Of a stretch of 32,776 nucleotides of DNA, positions 16,156-24,783 are shown piece by piece. The stretch is from positions 1 to 32,776 of the forward strand of contig NZ_NDHW01000092.1 of assembly GCF_002251945.1 (NCBI RefSeq). Direction: 5' to 3'. Made by a program: the position numbers and the translations under genes. Source of the DNA: Pseudanabaena sp. SR411. GTDB taxonomy: Bacteria > Cyanobacteriota > Cyanobacteriia > Pseudanabaenales > Pseudanabaenaceae. Every line of letters begins with the position of its first letter. Positions within the stretch are counted from its first letter, which is position 1. Below the pieces are notes generated by a model. That model saw only the letters and a program-made list of their open reading frames with translations, was not told the DNA's origin and searched no databases.

Positions 16156-16602
16156 ATGAACACAACAAAGGCTTTATACGAAACTGACTTTAATCTTTGG
16201 CTGACAGAAACTGTAAATCTATTACGCAAAGGAGATGTTGAAAAATTGGATTTGGAGAATCTTGCTGAAGAAGTTGAAGATATGGGGAATAATCGCAAAG
16301 ATGCTTTAGAAAGTAATTTGATTCGGGTTTTGCAGCATCTACTCAAATGGAAATATCAACCTCAAAAGCGAACTAATAGCTGGAAAGCTTCAATTACTGA
16401 GCATTCTCTTCGCTTAAATAAAGCTTTCAAAAAGAGTCCTAGTCTTAAGCCTTATTTTGAAGATGTATTTGCAGAATGCTATCAAGATGCAAGATTGATC
16501 ACGGCTCAGGAAACAGGTTTGGATATTAGTACTTTTCCAGAAATTTGTCCTTTTGAACAAGTGAATATTTTGAATCCTCAATATTTACCTGAAGATTCAT
16601 AA
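16156..16602 (+). CDS. DUF29 family protein
   Basis: A 148-residue all-helical protein matching DUF29 over its length: LYETDFNLWLTETVNLLRKG at the start, LDLENLAEEVEDMGNNRKDA near 30-50, VLQHLLKWKYQP near 58-69, and the closing LDISTFPEICPF near 121-132. DUF29 proteins are strongly expanded in cyanobacteria and have no established function. There is no strong ribosome-binding site. It converges on pilQ, separated by a loopless palindromic terminator. Confidence 0.88.
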   Translation: MNTTKALYETDFNLWLTETVNLLRKGDVEKLDLENLAEEVEDMGNNRKDALESNLIRVLQHLLKWKYQPQKRTNSWKASITEHSLRLNKAFKKSPSLKPYFEDVFAECYQDARLITAQETGLDISTFPEICPFEQVNILNPQYLPEDS

Positions 16603-16633
16603 AAAACAGCCTTGGAAATATTTCCAAGGCTGT
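16602..16633 (-). terminator. Terminator for pilQ (minus strand)
   Basis: ACAGCCTTGGAAATATTTCC followed by AAGGCTGT is a perfect 28-base palindrome. On the minus strand it is followed by six Ts, 40 bases past the pilQ stop codon. It lacks a T-run on the plus strand, so it mainly serves pilQ. Confidence 0.85.
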
Positions 16634-16673
16634 GAAAAAGGGAGTGTAAATAAAGAAGGAAAATATGAAAAGG

Positions 16674-19019
16674 TTATTGAACCTTGCGTTGATTGCTGTC
16701 TAGAACTTTCTGAACCTCTGGACCTGGTTGATAGGTATAACCCCAATTTGCGTCTTGACTATCATCAATAATGCGTGGTGTAACGACAATCACAATTTCA
16801 CTACGAGTGTTGTTAGTAATTTGTGAACGGAACAAAGCACCGATGATCGGTAGATCGCCTAGTAATGGAACTTTGCTCACAGATTCAACATCTTGATCTC
16901 GAATAATTCCTGATAAAACTAGTGTCTGGTTGTCTCGTAGGCGAATCTTTCCAGAATTAACAATACGTTTGTTGATAGATCTTACAAAAACAGGAATACC
17001 ATCCGAAGAAATTTCGTTCACAACTAGCTCTCCAGGAGCACTAATTGATGGAGAAATAGATAGGTTGATAAATCCATTATCATCAATCCTTTCAACTTGA
17101 ATATTGAGTGCCAAGCCCACATCTTCTACCGTAATCGTTTGAATCGCAGGAGTTGTGATATTTCCTGTTGCTTCACTCCTAATCGCAGGTGTAACAACAC
17201 TCTTAGTTGCAACACCTTCGGTTAGACTCACAGTGCCAGTTTCACCTTCTTGTACTGTAATGGATGGATCGGTTATTACTTTAGCGTTACTGTTATTGAT
17301 ATTTAGATTTAGCGCTGCAACAAGCTGTTGAGGATTAAACACTGAAGCAAAAGTGGCAGCAGCATTGTTTAGATTCAAAAGTAAATCACCAGAAGTAGAT
17401 GAAATGTCTGTTCTAGTGCTGCTACCAGATGTGCTAGGAGAAAAAGACAAAGACGAAGCGAAGGTTTGACCTTGCAATAAACGAACTTCGACAACTTTTA
17501 CATTAACAGTGACTTGTCTCTTGCGAGTATCGAGTCGAGCTAGTTGTACTTCGGCAAACTCAATCTGCCTAGGACTACCAATCAATGTTAGTGAGTTGCC
17601 ACGTTCCTCAGCAATTACCTGTAACCCTTTTAGGAGTGGAGTAGCGCCAGATTCTGGAGTAATCGCAATTGTTTCTAAGGTTGGAACTACTTCAGTTGGG
17701 ATGTTTACAACTGTAGTAGCGGCAGTTCCAACAGTTGCAGTTTGTGCACCTGGAATAGGACGTTGACGGTTGACAACACGAGAAGCTCCTAAACCAATTA
17801 GATAGGCTGATGCTTCACCAACAGTGATTTGGTTGAGTCGATAGCTCTTAGAAGTTAGGTTTTTTAAAGTTACAGGAAGCTTCGTCGCTACAAAAATGGT
17901 CTGACCAATGCGATTTGCTTCTAGTCCAGTAATTCGCAATACATTATTGAAGACATCTTGAGCGGTTTCATTCTCAATCGAGAGGCTAACTGGTTGTTTT
18001 AAACCCGCAGCACCAGTTGTTGCAGGAGCAGCAGCACCAGTAGTAGAAGGAGCTTCTGCGGAGACAACGCTTAAGCCTGCCACACGACCAATCAGTGTCA
18101 GAACCTCGATCGCAGGAGCATCACGCAAGGTAATTCTCGGTACACGTTCAGCCGTACCAAGCTCAACAATATCCGCTCGGAGTTTAGACGTTGTTGTGGC
18201 AATGTCCCCAACAGGCGGAGTTTTTAGTTGGCGGAAAGGTGGTACAACTCCAGGTACACGACCTGGCAACTGTGGAGTTACAGGATTTGCCACAGGTGGT
18301 GGAACTGAATTTGGAGCATTGCTTTGTGCAACGCGAGTCTTCCCATCAGGAGTGGTGATTGTAACTTTAGGCTCAAATAATGGCTGACCGACAGAAGAAC
18401 TAGTTGTATTTTGAGCAATTAAAACTCGATCAGGATCAGAGGCATTTTTACTATTGATGACTCCCGATTCAGGCGCATTTGCTGCCGAGAGCGTACTAGC
18501 TTGCGTTGCCGAAGGTTGCATCTCTAAGCTAAATACTAGGCTATCACTAGTATCTTGACGCTTGATCAAATCCTTAATCATCTCTGGATCATTAGCAGTC
18601 ACCCGAATACGAACTTTATTCGCCGCGTACTGAGTCGCCTCGATCGCTGTAATTCCCGGTGCAGGATTCGCCTTCGCATAGCTAGCATTACCATTGCCTA
18701 ATTGCAACTGTGCGCCATTTAATACCGCCACCCAGGCTTTACCTTGCTTGGTATAGGTGACTTGAGGGCGATCGCTACTGGCAAAGTTTAAAGTGAGATT
18801 GAGGCGATCGCCTGCCACATCTGTATTGATATCAGTAATCCGACTCGCTACTGCCACTACATCAGTTTGATTTGCAGAAACAGGGCTTTGGGTAGCATTT
18901 TGAGCTTGGCTAGGCGCGATCGCCAAAACCTGTGGGCAACTCGCGGCAATCAGAAACCAGCAAGCCAAAGACTTACCATTCAAATTCGCATTCAACCTAT
19001 CGTTCAATTTGGCATTCAT
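16674..19019 (-). CDS. pilQ: Type IV pilus secretin PilQ with AMIN domain
   Basis: I place the start at 19019, where GAGGAG stands about eight bases upstream, giving 781 residues. A signal peptide covers about 14-40. An AMIN domain lies at 50-170 (VASRITDINTDVAGDRLNLT) and would bind peptidoglycan. A Pro-rich linker follows, then the STN/N0-type domain at about 295-385 (ITLRDAPAIEVLTLIGRVAG), an N-domain at 390-500, and the secretin beta-barrel at 505-755, including VPLLGDLPIIGALF and ending SEIVIVVTPRII. It forms the outer-membrane gate for type IV pili used in twitching, phototaxis and DNA uptake. It follows pilMNO but has its own extended -10 promoter at 19150 and a separate 236-base gap. 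Confidence 0.95.
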   Translation of the reverse strand: MNAKLNDRLNANLNGKSLACWFLIAASCPQVLAIAPSQAQNATQSPVSANQTDVVAVASRITDINTDVAGDRLNLTLNFASSDRPQVTYTKQGKAWVAVLNGAQLQLGNGNASYAKANPAPGITAIEATQYAANKVRIRVTANDPEMIKDLIKRQDTSDSLVFSLEMQPSATQASTLSAANAPESGVINSKNASDPDRVLIAQNTTSSSVGQPLFEPKVTITTPDGKTRVAQSNAPNSVPPPVANPVTPQLPGRVPGVVPPFRQLKTPPVGDIATTTSKLRADIVELGTAERVPRITLRDAPAIEVLTLIGRVAGLSVVSAEAPSTTGAAAPATTGAAGLKQPVSLSIENETAQDVFNNVLRITGLEANRIGQTIFVATKLPVTLKNLTSKSYRLNQITVGEASAYLIGLGASRVVNRQRPIPGAQTATVGTAATTVVNIPTEVVPTLETIAITPESGATPLLKGLQVIAEERGNSLTLIGSPRQIEFAEVQLARLDTRKRQVTVNVKVVEVRLLQGQTFASSLSFSPSTSGSSTRTDISSTSGDLLLNLNNAAATFASVFNPQQLVAALNLNINNSNAKVITDPSITVQEGETGTVSLTEGVATKSVVTPAIRSEATGNITTPAIQTITVEDVGLALNIQVERIDDNGFINLSISPSISAPGELVVNEISSDGIPVFVRSINKRIVNSGKIRLRDNQTLVLSGIIRDQDVESVSKVPLLGDLPIIGALFRSQITNNTRSEIVIVVTPRIIDDSQDANWGYTYQPGPEVQKVLDSNQRKVQ

Positions 19020-19149
19020 AATTACACTCCTCTTGTCCCTTACGGAACTCAATACACTTAATCTTTGTAGTAAATCTGTAGAAACTTGAACATGTCCTAA
19101 CTAAAAGAACGACATAACCAAGACAGAATTGACGCGATTATGGTGCGAG

Positions 19150-19158
19150 ATTATACCA
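19150..19158 (-). promoter_or_regulatory. Extended -10 promoter of pilQ
   Basis: Read on the minus strand, TGGTATAAT is a perfect extended -10 (TGN-TATAAT). The -35 region 17-19 bases upstream is weak (GATTTG). It predicts a leader of about 125 bases before the pilQ start. Confidence 0.65.
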
Positions 19159-19228
19159 TACTTTGTCAATTTCAAATCAAAAAAATAATATGTCTGTAAA
19201 TTAGGACAATCAGCAATCAGTGCATTAG

Positions 19229-19248
19229 CAAGGGGCTTAAGCCCCTTG
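19229..19248 (-). terminator. Loopless palindrome after pilO
   Basis: CAAGGGGCTTAAGCCCCTTG is an exact 20-base palindrome seven bases past the pilO stop codon. No T-run follows on the minus strand, so it may attenuate rather than fully stop readthrough into pilQ. Confidence 0.5.
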
Positions 19249-19255
19249 TCAGTAT

Positions 19256-20002
19256 TTATTTTGGTGGCGCAGCAGCAGCCGCCGCCTTAAGCTCCTCTTC
19301 GGTTTTTGGTACAAAAGCTTGCAGAGTAAAATCTGCTCCAATTAATGGCGGTAAGCTATCCAAAATGTCTTTTTCTTTGCCAGCCGCGATCGGGCGTGAA
19401 AACTTAAAAGTAGTAGTTGGTAAAGCCTTCTTAGTTAGTTTTAAATCTTTGACAATTAGCAAAGGTCTTAAACGCTCAATTCTCTGAATTGTATTCAACA
19501 CATCTTCAAACTTGCCATCAAAACCAACCGTAAAGGAATAGGTATTATACTGTGGACCTAAAACTGGTGCAGTGGGTTGAAAAGTCCTTAGAGTTCCTGC
19601 TAATTCGTAGGAAAAATCAGGTGGTAAAGCAATCACAATTGTTTTGGGAATCTGCTCTTGAATATCGCGGATTAGCGTATCAATGTTATCTACATTTGGC
19701 AAAAGTGATAGAACAAATTTATTCTGCTGATTTGCCGCCTCAATTTTTTGAGCAATATTGCCTTTGCTTGCGACTTGCCCTTCTAAAGTTACAACATTAG
19801 TCTTTTTCGTCTCAATATTTTTTTGACCAGACTGAACTGATTCCCAGATTGGCATGACATAGCTACTAGCCACATATGCAGCTAAACCAACGCCGCCAAC
19901 TCCGATCAAGATTCCTAAAATCTTTGAAGTAAAGGTGATGCCAAATAGAGTTACACCACCTCCAACTTCTTCAATTCCTGAAGCAGCTCCAACGTTTGTC
20001 AT
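19256..20002 (-). CDS. pilO: Type IV pilus alignment-complex protein PilO
   Basis: A 248-residue bitopic inner-membrane protein. The short cytoplasmic N-terminus is followed by one membrane helix at about 25-52 (ILGILIGVGGVGLAAYVAS), a coiled coil at 55-95, and a periplasmic ferredoxin-like domain at 110-235 (YSFTVGFDGKFEDVLNTIQR). The tail is Ala/Pro-rich. PilO pairs with PilN to link the cytoplasmic PilM ring to the PilQ secretin. Its ATG follows the pilN stop codon by one base, so translation is coupled. Confidence 0.92.
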   Translation of the reverse strand: MTNVGAASGIEEVGGGVTLFGITFTSKILGILIGVGGVGLAAYVASSYVMPIWESVQSGQKNIETKKTNVVTLEGQVASKGNIAQKIEAANQQNKFVLSLLPNVDNIDTLIRDIQEQIPKTIVIALPPDFSYELAGTLRTFQPTAPVLGPQYNTYSFTVGFDGKFEDVLNTIQRIERLRPLLIVKDLKLTKKALPTTTFKFSRPIAAGKEKDILDSLPPLIGADFTLQAFVPKTEEELKAAAAAAPPK

Positions 20003-20003
20003 T

Positions 20004-20711
20004 TTATTTGATTACTCCCTGTTGCTTTAATAGATTGACTCTGGTAACTAACCCATCGGCTCCTGTCTTTTGGAGTTCAGGCAAGAGCTCCGCAGGACTT
20101 TGTGAGGTAATAGCTGTACGGATTTGGAAGTTGACCAAGGTAAAGTTCTTATCAGAAGTTGCTGGTTGTAAGGCTGATGAGACTAATATTGTGTCCTTAT
20201 CCTCTAGTAAAGGCGATGCTTTAAGTAACAATAGAAAGTCATTTAGTTCATTGTAGCTAGTTGCTTTGCCTGTCAGAGAGATCGTGGTTGTTGCCCGCTC
20301 CGTAGCCGATGCTGCAACTGATGCTTGGGTAATCGCCTCAACCTGAACCGTAATCGGAGTGCGTTTTCTGATGTCATCAGCGATCGCACTCACAGGGAAA
20401 TTACCAACAAACAGATTTACCAGTTCGCCAGTTCTGGCTTCAATGGCTTGTAATTCAGTTTCTTGAGTCTTCAAAGCTGTAAGCTTGCTATTTAGTTGAG
20501 ACTCCTTAGCAGTTAAAGCAGAAAGCTCCTGTTGAATACCCTCATTTTGTGAGTTTAGAACCAGAAATGCACCGCCAACTATGGCAAAGGCAACCACAGC
20601 CGCCGCACCACCATAGATTAAAAACTGAGAATCAGCGATCGGTGGACGTTCTGCGGCTTGAGCTTCATCAGCAACGCGATCGCTTAAAAAATTAATATCA
20701 AGTGTATACAT
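20004..20711 (-). CDS. pilN: Type IV pilus alignment-complex protein PilN
   Basis: A 235-residue bitopic protein. The N-terminal MYTLDINFLSDR carries the INxL(P/S) motif that in known PilN proteins docks into PilM. A membrane helix covers about 31-53 (IYGGAAAVVAFAIVGGAFLV), a coiled coil 55-95, and the periplasmic domain 100-215 (TTTISLTGKATSYNELNDFL). It lies 32 bases after pilM and one base before pilO, in the order pilM-pilN-pilO. Confidence 0.92.
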   Translation of the reverse strand: MYTLDINFLSDRVADEAQAAERPPIADSQFLIYGGAAAVVAFAIVGGAFLVLNSQNEGIQQELSALTAKESQLNSKLTALKTQETELQAIEARTGELVNLFVGNFPVSAIADDIRKRTPITVQVEAITQASVAASATERATTTISLTGKATSYNELNDFLLLLKASPLLEDKDTILVSSALQPATSDKNFTLVNFQIRTAITSQSPAELLPELQKTGADGLVTRVNLLKQQGVIK

Positions 20712-20743
20712 AACGCCTTTTTAAACCTCCCTCAAACCTAGAC

Positions 20744-21832
20744 CTAGAGCAACAGACATTGCCCCATGCGTTCTTCAATGGGAATGTCACCATCGACAGT
20801 GACACCAACCGCAGTAAGGGGATCAACTGCAACGGCAGCAATACCAAGACGTTGACTGAAGAACTCATTTAATTGACCAATACAAGCACCAGGTCCTGCA
20901 ATTAGTAACTGCACAACATCTGATCCAGGGGACTGACTAGTATAGAAGTCAATTGAGCGTCTTAGTTCATCGGAGAGATCCCCAACAACCCGCATGATAG
21001 CCGCATCGCCTGGAGTTCCACCACCACCTGCAAGACTTGCTGTATCCATAGACTGAACAGGCACAACAGTTGAACTCAACATCTCCATGTCTGTTGTCCG
21101 TCGTGGGGGGAGGTTGATAGCGCGCAATTGAGCATTCTGAATTTGAGCAGTGCCAATGGGGAAAGTTCGCGAAAATTGCGGAACTCCATCAACGGTTACA
21201 GTAATTTCCGTTGCTTCATACTCAATATCCACGATCGCTACGGCTTCCGCTAAAGTACTAAATCTTGCTAGCTCATTGTGCATGGCACGAATAAGGGCAA
21301 AACTACTAACTTCCACAACATCAACCTGTAGCTGCGCTATTTCTAAAGCTTGCATATAACTATCTGTGACTTCTTTAGGTGTAGCCACCATCAGAATCTC
21401 AATCCGCTCGATACCGTCATCATCAAGAGCCGTACCCAACTTTTGATAATCCACATCGGCATCTTCACGGGGAAAAGGTAAGTACAGACTAGCTTCTTGA
21501 TTAAGCACCATCTCACGTAATTCTAGATCAGGAATTTCCGCAGGTAGGCGAATCAAACGGCTTACTGTCTCGCGACCAGGTAGAGCCGTGGCAACTTTCT
21601 TAACTTTTATCTTCTTATCTGCTAGCAAACTGCGAATAACTTCTCCCAGCGCTACAGGATCGAGAATGCGTCCTTCTTCAACAGTGCCTTCAGGAAGCTC
21701 GACGCTACCATACGTCACTAGCTTGTAAGAAGATTGCCCCTTGCGGCGCAATTGAACTAGGTTTACTTTCTCGGAAGTGATTTCGATTCCGATGCCTTTC
21801 TTAGACTTTCCGCCAAATTTTAAGCCGAACAT
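20744..21832 (-). CDS. pilM: Type IV pilus assembly ATPase-fold protein PilM
   Basis: A 362-residue actin/FtsA-fold cytoplasmic protein. It opens with GIGIEITSEKVNLVQLRRKG (the first nucleotide-binding strands), contains KVKKVATALPGRETVSRLIR near 75-95, EAVAIVDIEYEATEITVTVDG near 190-210, and a C-terminal VQLLIAGPGACIGQLNEF plus SQRLGIAAVAVDPLTA, as in other PilM proteins. It forms the cytoplasmic ring that holds PilN. First gene of pilMNO. A consensus -35/-10 pair lies about 60 bases upstream. Confidence 0.93.
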   Translation of the reverse strand: MFGLKFGGKSKKGIGIEITSEKVNLVQLRRKGQSSYKLVTYGSVELPEGTVEEGRILDPVALGEVIRSLLADKKIKVKKVATALPGRETVSRLIRLPAEIPDLELREMVLNQEASLYLPFPREDADVDYQKLGTALDDDGIERIEILMVATPKEVTDSYMQALEIAQLQVDVVEVSSFALIRAMHNELARFSTLAEAVAIVDIEYEATEITVTVDGVPQFSRTFPIGTAQIQNAQLRAINLPPRRTTDMEMLSSTVVPVQSMDTASLAGGGGTPGDAAIMRVVGDLSDELRRSIDFYTSQSPGSDVVQLLIAGPGACIGQLNEFFSQRLGIAAVAVDPLTAVGVTVDGDIPIEERMGQCLLL

Positions 21833-21892
21833 AAGCGTGTCTTTATGAGTTTTGTAGCTTTTGTAGCACTGGGCATACTAAACAATGGAGGG

Positions 21893-21920
21893 ATTATAGA
21901 CTGTAAGTGACCATTGTCAA
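21893..21920 (-). promoter_or_regulatory. Consensus sigma-70 promoter of pilMNO
   Basis: On the minus strand TTGACA (21920-21915), a 16-base spacer and TATAAT (21898-21893): both hexamers match the consensus exactly. Predicted start near 21886, giving a leader of about 54 bases before pilM. Confidence 0.85.
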
Positions 21921-22026
21921 TAGGACAAGAAAAAATAATCATCACCAATGTCGTAGATGTCTGATTTTGCCTTGTTTCTTATAGACGATTTTGGTCGTTT
22001 TAGCAAACAAAACAAAATCTCGCCAT

Positions 22027-22060
22027 AAAAAAACGAGAAGCAATGCTTCTCGTTTTTCTT
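22027..22060 (-). terminator. Terminator downstream of the DUF4168-like gene
   Basis: AAAAACGAGAAGC-AAT-GCTTCTCGTTTTT, with a seven-T run on the minus strand. It follows the minus-strand gene ending at 22185, with a MITE between them, so readthrough would transcribe the MITE. Confidence 0.8.
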
Positions 22061-22065
22061 TTTTA

Positions 22066-22176
22066 TAGCTTTTGCCAGTCATGTTAGGACGAAATCAAAA
22101 CCCAAAAGAGAGTTGCGGCGCTTCGCGCCGCAACTCTCTTTTGGGTTTTATGTCCTGATCCATTTGGCGAAAGCTA
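22066..22176. mobile_element. 111-bp hairpin MITE with TAGCTTTTGCCA ends
   Basis: The ends TAGCTTTTGCCA (22066-22077) and TGGCGAAAGCTA (22165-22176) are inverted with one mismatch. Inside them AGGAC and GTCCT boxes flank a perfect 25-bp-arm palindrome (22097-22149, loop TTC, apex GCGGCGC-TTC-GCGCCGC). It has the same length as the complete copy at 27225-27335 but different outer ends, so it is a sister subfamily. No coding capacity. Confidence 0.72.
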
Positions 22177-22184
22177 CATAGTTT

Positions 22185-22787
22185 TTATTTGCTGCCGCGT
22201 AGTTGAATTTGCTTACTTTGGATTAAGCTTCGCAGTTGCGGATTTTGCTTCTGCTCCAGCGTAATTTGATTAAACTCTTTAGCCGTAAAGCCATGCCGAC
22301 AAATTTCTTCCTCGCTATAGCTGCGTAGTTGATCACAGAGCGATCGCAAAAATTCTGGTGGAGCAGTAAGGTCACAAACTTTAGTTTGTTTCGATTCTGC
22401 AAGATTAGCGACAGCACTCCAATTAGGGTTACTCTTAGCAGCTCGAAAAATTTCTAGACGCTTATTTTCGATCGCATTGGCGGCGGCGGCATAGCGATCA
22501 ATATGGTCTTCACCAAAGGTAACTTTGGTGAGAAAATTTTGTAAAGATGATGGTTTCACACAGTTTTCCGCAAACACAGCTATGCGATTACCACTGATCA
22601 TCGGCTCGACAATTGTCCCTATGACCACACATAGACCAAATAGGCTAATTGTGCCTATCCCCTGACCTAGATATTTTTTGAAATGATTCTTAACACCGAT
22701 TTGATCTGATGTTAAACCTAGATTTTGGGTTTGTTTGTTTGCCAAGCGCTTTAAAGAAACCGAATGTCTTTGATGCCAACTATTCAT
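22185..22787 (-). CDS. DUF4168-like membrane-anchored protein
   Basis: I take the ATG at 22787; the frame continues two codons upstream to a TTG (22793). The product is 200 residues. The first 43 residues are basic and polar, then one hydrophobic helix spans about 44-62 (GTISLFGLCVVIGTIVEPMI). The rest is helical: YAAAANAIENKRLEIFRAAK, then AKEFNQITLEQKQNPQLRSL and IQSKQIQLRG. The FNxIT-x(5)-NPxL ending and the AIE-x2-R segment resemble DUF4168 proteins of cyanobacteria, whose function is not established. Four Cys residues in the exported part may form disulfides. Probably anchored in the inner membrane facing the periplasm. Confidence 0.6.
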   Translation of the reverse strand: MNSWHQRHSVSLKRLANKQTQNLGLTSDQIGVKNHFKKYLGQGIGTISLFGLCVVIGTIVEPMISGNRIAVFAENCVKPSSLQNFLTKVTFGEDHIDRYAAAANAIENKRLEIFRAAKSNPNWSAVANLAESKQTKVCDLTAPPEFLRSLCDQLRSYSEEEICRHGFTAKEFNQITLEQKQNPQLRSLIQSKQIQLRGSK

Positions 22788-22841
22788 AATCAATCGCCAT
22801 TAATCGTCAAAAATACTCAGGACGTAATCTTTTAGGGTTCT

Positions 22842-22900
22842 GCGATTTAATAATTTGTTGTAGCGAGGCTTCGCCTCACTACAACAAATTATTAAATCGC
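22842..22900. repeat. 28-bp-arm palindrome between the DUF4168-like gene and prfB
   Basis: Arms of 28 bp starting GCGATTTAATAATTTGTTGT with one mismatch around a TTC loop (apex GAGGC-TTC-GCCTC). It lies 27 bases past the prfB stop codon on the minus strand, in terminator position but without a T-run. Confidence 0.85.
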
Positions 22901-22926
22901 GTGTCCCTATATCTAAAAATATTGAC

Positions 22927-24034
22927 TCAAATAGGCTGATTTTGTTGCCTCAAATATGACTGAATGAAAGGATCAAGATCGCCATCCATCACATTTTGAA
23001 TATTTGTGGTTTCTTCACCTGTGCGTAAATCCTTGACTAATTGGTAAGGATGAAACACATAGTTGCGAATTTGGTTACCCCAAGCTGCTTCCACCATATC
23101 TCCACGAATATCGGCGATTTTCTGGGCGCGTTGCTCTTGGGCGATAATCAACAACTTAGCTTTCAACAATCGCATCGCATTTTCTTTATTTTGTAATTGC
23201 GATCGCTCTTGCGTACAGCGTACTGAAATTCCTGTGGGTAAATGGGTAATTCGCACCGCCGTTTCGACCTTGTTAACGTTTTGACCGCCTTTGCCACCCG
23301 CTCTTGTGGTCGTAATTTCTAGTTCTTTGGGATCAATCTCAAGATCAACATCTTCTTCCAGTAAAGGCATTACTTCTACGCCCGCAAAACTAGTTTGGCG
23401 CTTGTCGTTGGCATTAAAAGGCGAAATCCGCACAAGGCGATGTGTACCTTTTTCGGGAGCGAGATAGCCATAGGCATAGCGTCCATGGACTAGCAAAGTT
23501 ACGGACTTAATTCCCGCCTCTTCACCTTCAGAAATTTCAGAAATTTCCACTTTGTAGCCTTGAGACTCACAAAAACGGGTATACATCCGTAGTAGCATCT
23601 CTGTCCAGTCTTGGGAGTCAGTACCACCCGCACCTGCATTTATCGTTAAAACTGCATCATATTTGTCGTAGGTTCCTGACAGCAGTTGCTCTAGATCCCA
23701 GCGATCCATCTCGTGCAGCAGTTGAGTCAGGCTTTGTTTGGCTTCATTGGCTAGAGATGGATCATCTTCAAGGGAAAGTAACTCAGCGATCGCTTCCAGA
23801 TTTTCGATGGTTTGATGCCAGTGATCGAACTTTTCGAGGTAAGATTTCAGCGCATCTAGTTCGCGCATTGTTTTTTGGGCTTGGTCGCTATTTTCCCAAA
23901 ATTCGGGTTGAGCGGCGGTTTGTTCAAGGTCACTAATTTTGGCCGCGATCGCAGGTACGTCAAAGATAGTCCTGAGCAATGCTCAGGCGCTGAGATAAGA
24001 TCTGGGTCTGGCGTGCGATCTCCGTAACATCCAC
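22927..24034 (-). CDS. prfB: Peptide chain release factor 2, made by +1 programmed frameshift
   Basis: RF2 releases peptides at UGA and UAA stops. The main frame has the stop-codon recognition motif SPF (in [12 protein letters not shown]) and GGQ in [11 protein letters not shown], which triggers hydrolysis. The N-terminus lies in another frame: a GTG at 24034 with GGAG about ten bases upstream opens 24 codons ending QDYL, then CTT TGA C at 23965-23959. A +1 slip on CTT joins this to the Asp of the main frame, giving about 368 residues, the usual RF2 length. Taking the main frame alone (from 23979) would lose the natural N-terminus. UGA is RF2's own stop codon, so low RF2 promotes the slip: autoregulation as in E. 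coli. Confidence 0.95.
23959..23965 (-). promoter_or_regulatory. RF2 +1 frameshift site
   Basis: On the minus strand TAT CTT TGA C is the same as the E. coli prfB slip site. AGGA lies just upstream of the TAT in place of the E. coli AGGGGG Shine-Dalgarno-like stimulator, so the stimulator looks weaker. Full context: CAGGACTATCTTTGAC. Confidence 0.93.
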
Positions 24035-24179
24035 TAAAATATTTCTCCGATATAGCGAGTTTCAATTAAGTATTGTATAGCAAGCAAGGTAAGCGTTTTA
24101 CCATCACCCTAAAGATGCTTGCTTTCACCATTAGAGACAGATTAAGTTAAACGAATAAAATAAGATTAATAATAAAAAT

Positions 24180-24560
24180 ATGTCAAACAAAACTTACGAA
24201 GAGTCTGAAATCAGCGTTAATCTTTCCTCTGACCACACGTTGGTAGTGACAGATAACAGTGGAACTCGCAAGATGAAGCTAGTTGCTAATCAATATACAA
24301 TCGGTCGTGAAGCTGATAATACCGTACATCTCAACTCCGATTTTGTCTCGCGATATCACGCTATCTTACGAAAAGTGCATCATCGCGATCGCCTTGATAC
24401 TTATCGGATAATTGATGGTAGTACCTCAGGGAAACTCAGCAAAAATGGGATTGTCTTAAACGCGATCCGCAAAGTTTCTTCTTACGATCTACAAGACGGT
24501 GATATTGTCACCTTTGCGCCTGAAGTGCATATTCTGTATCTTGCACCGAAGTTAATTTAA
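24180..24560 (+). CDS. FHA-domain protein (first of a tandem pair)
   Basis: A 126-residue protein consisting of one forkhead-associated domain at about residues 30-120. The phosphothreonine-binding core is visible: YTIGREADNTVHL (GR motif), SRYHAIL (S-x-x-H), and SKNGIVLN (the NG motif). FHA domains bind phosphothreonine peptides, so this is a stand-alone reader. The N-terminal 20 residues are acidic and polar. It is followed after 223 bases by a paralogous FHA gene on the same strand, which suggests duplication. No kinase is adjacent. Confidence 0.9.
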   Translation: MSNKTYEESEISVNLSSDHTLVVTDNSGTRKMKLVANQYTIGREADNTVHLNSDFVSRYHAILRKVHHRDRLDTYRIIDGSTSGKLSKNGIVLNAIRKVSSYDLQDGDIVTFAPEVHILYLAPKLI

Positions 24561-24783
24561 AAATAAAGTAATTTTAAAGATTAAGTTTGAATATGCTCTT
24601 TAAACGCACATCTTTAAAAATGCACAAATAATCCACAAATTGCAGAGATTCGCGGACTCTTGAGAAAAACTCTATAATTCAATCCGTTTGTAGAGTAAAG
24701 TAGAGCGAGATTAAACTAAATGCATACCAGTAGCATATACTTTTCGCTGGTAAGCCACATCTACTTCTTTTTTTGGTGAGCTA

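Noticed and set aside
23856-24065. A 69-codon minus-strand open frame across the prfB start
   Set aside because: It overlaps the RF2 leader frame and the start of the main frame; the GTG leader plus slip site explains this region fully.
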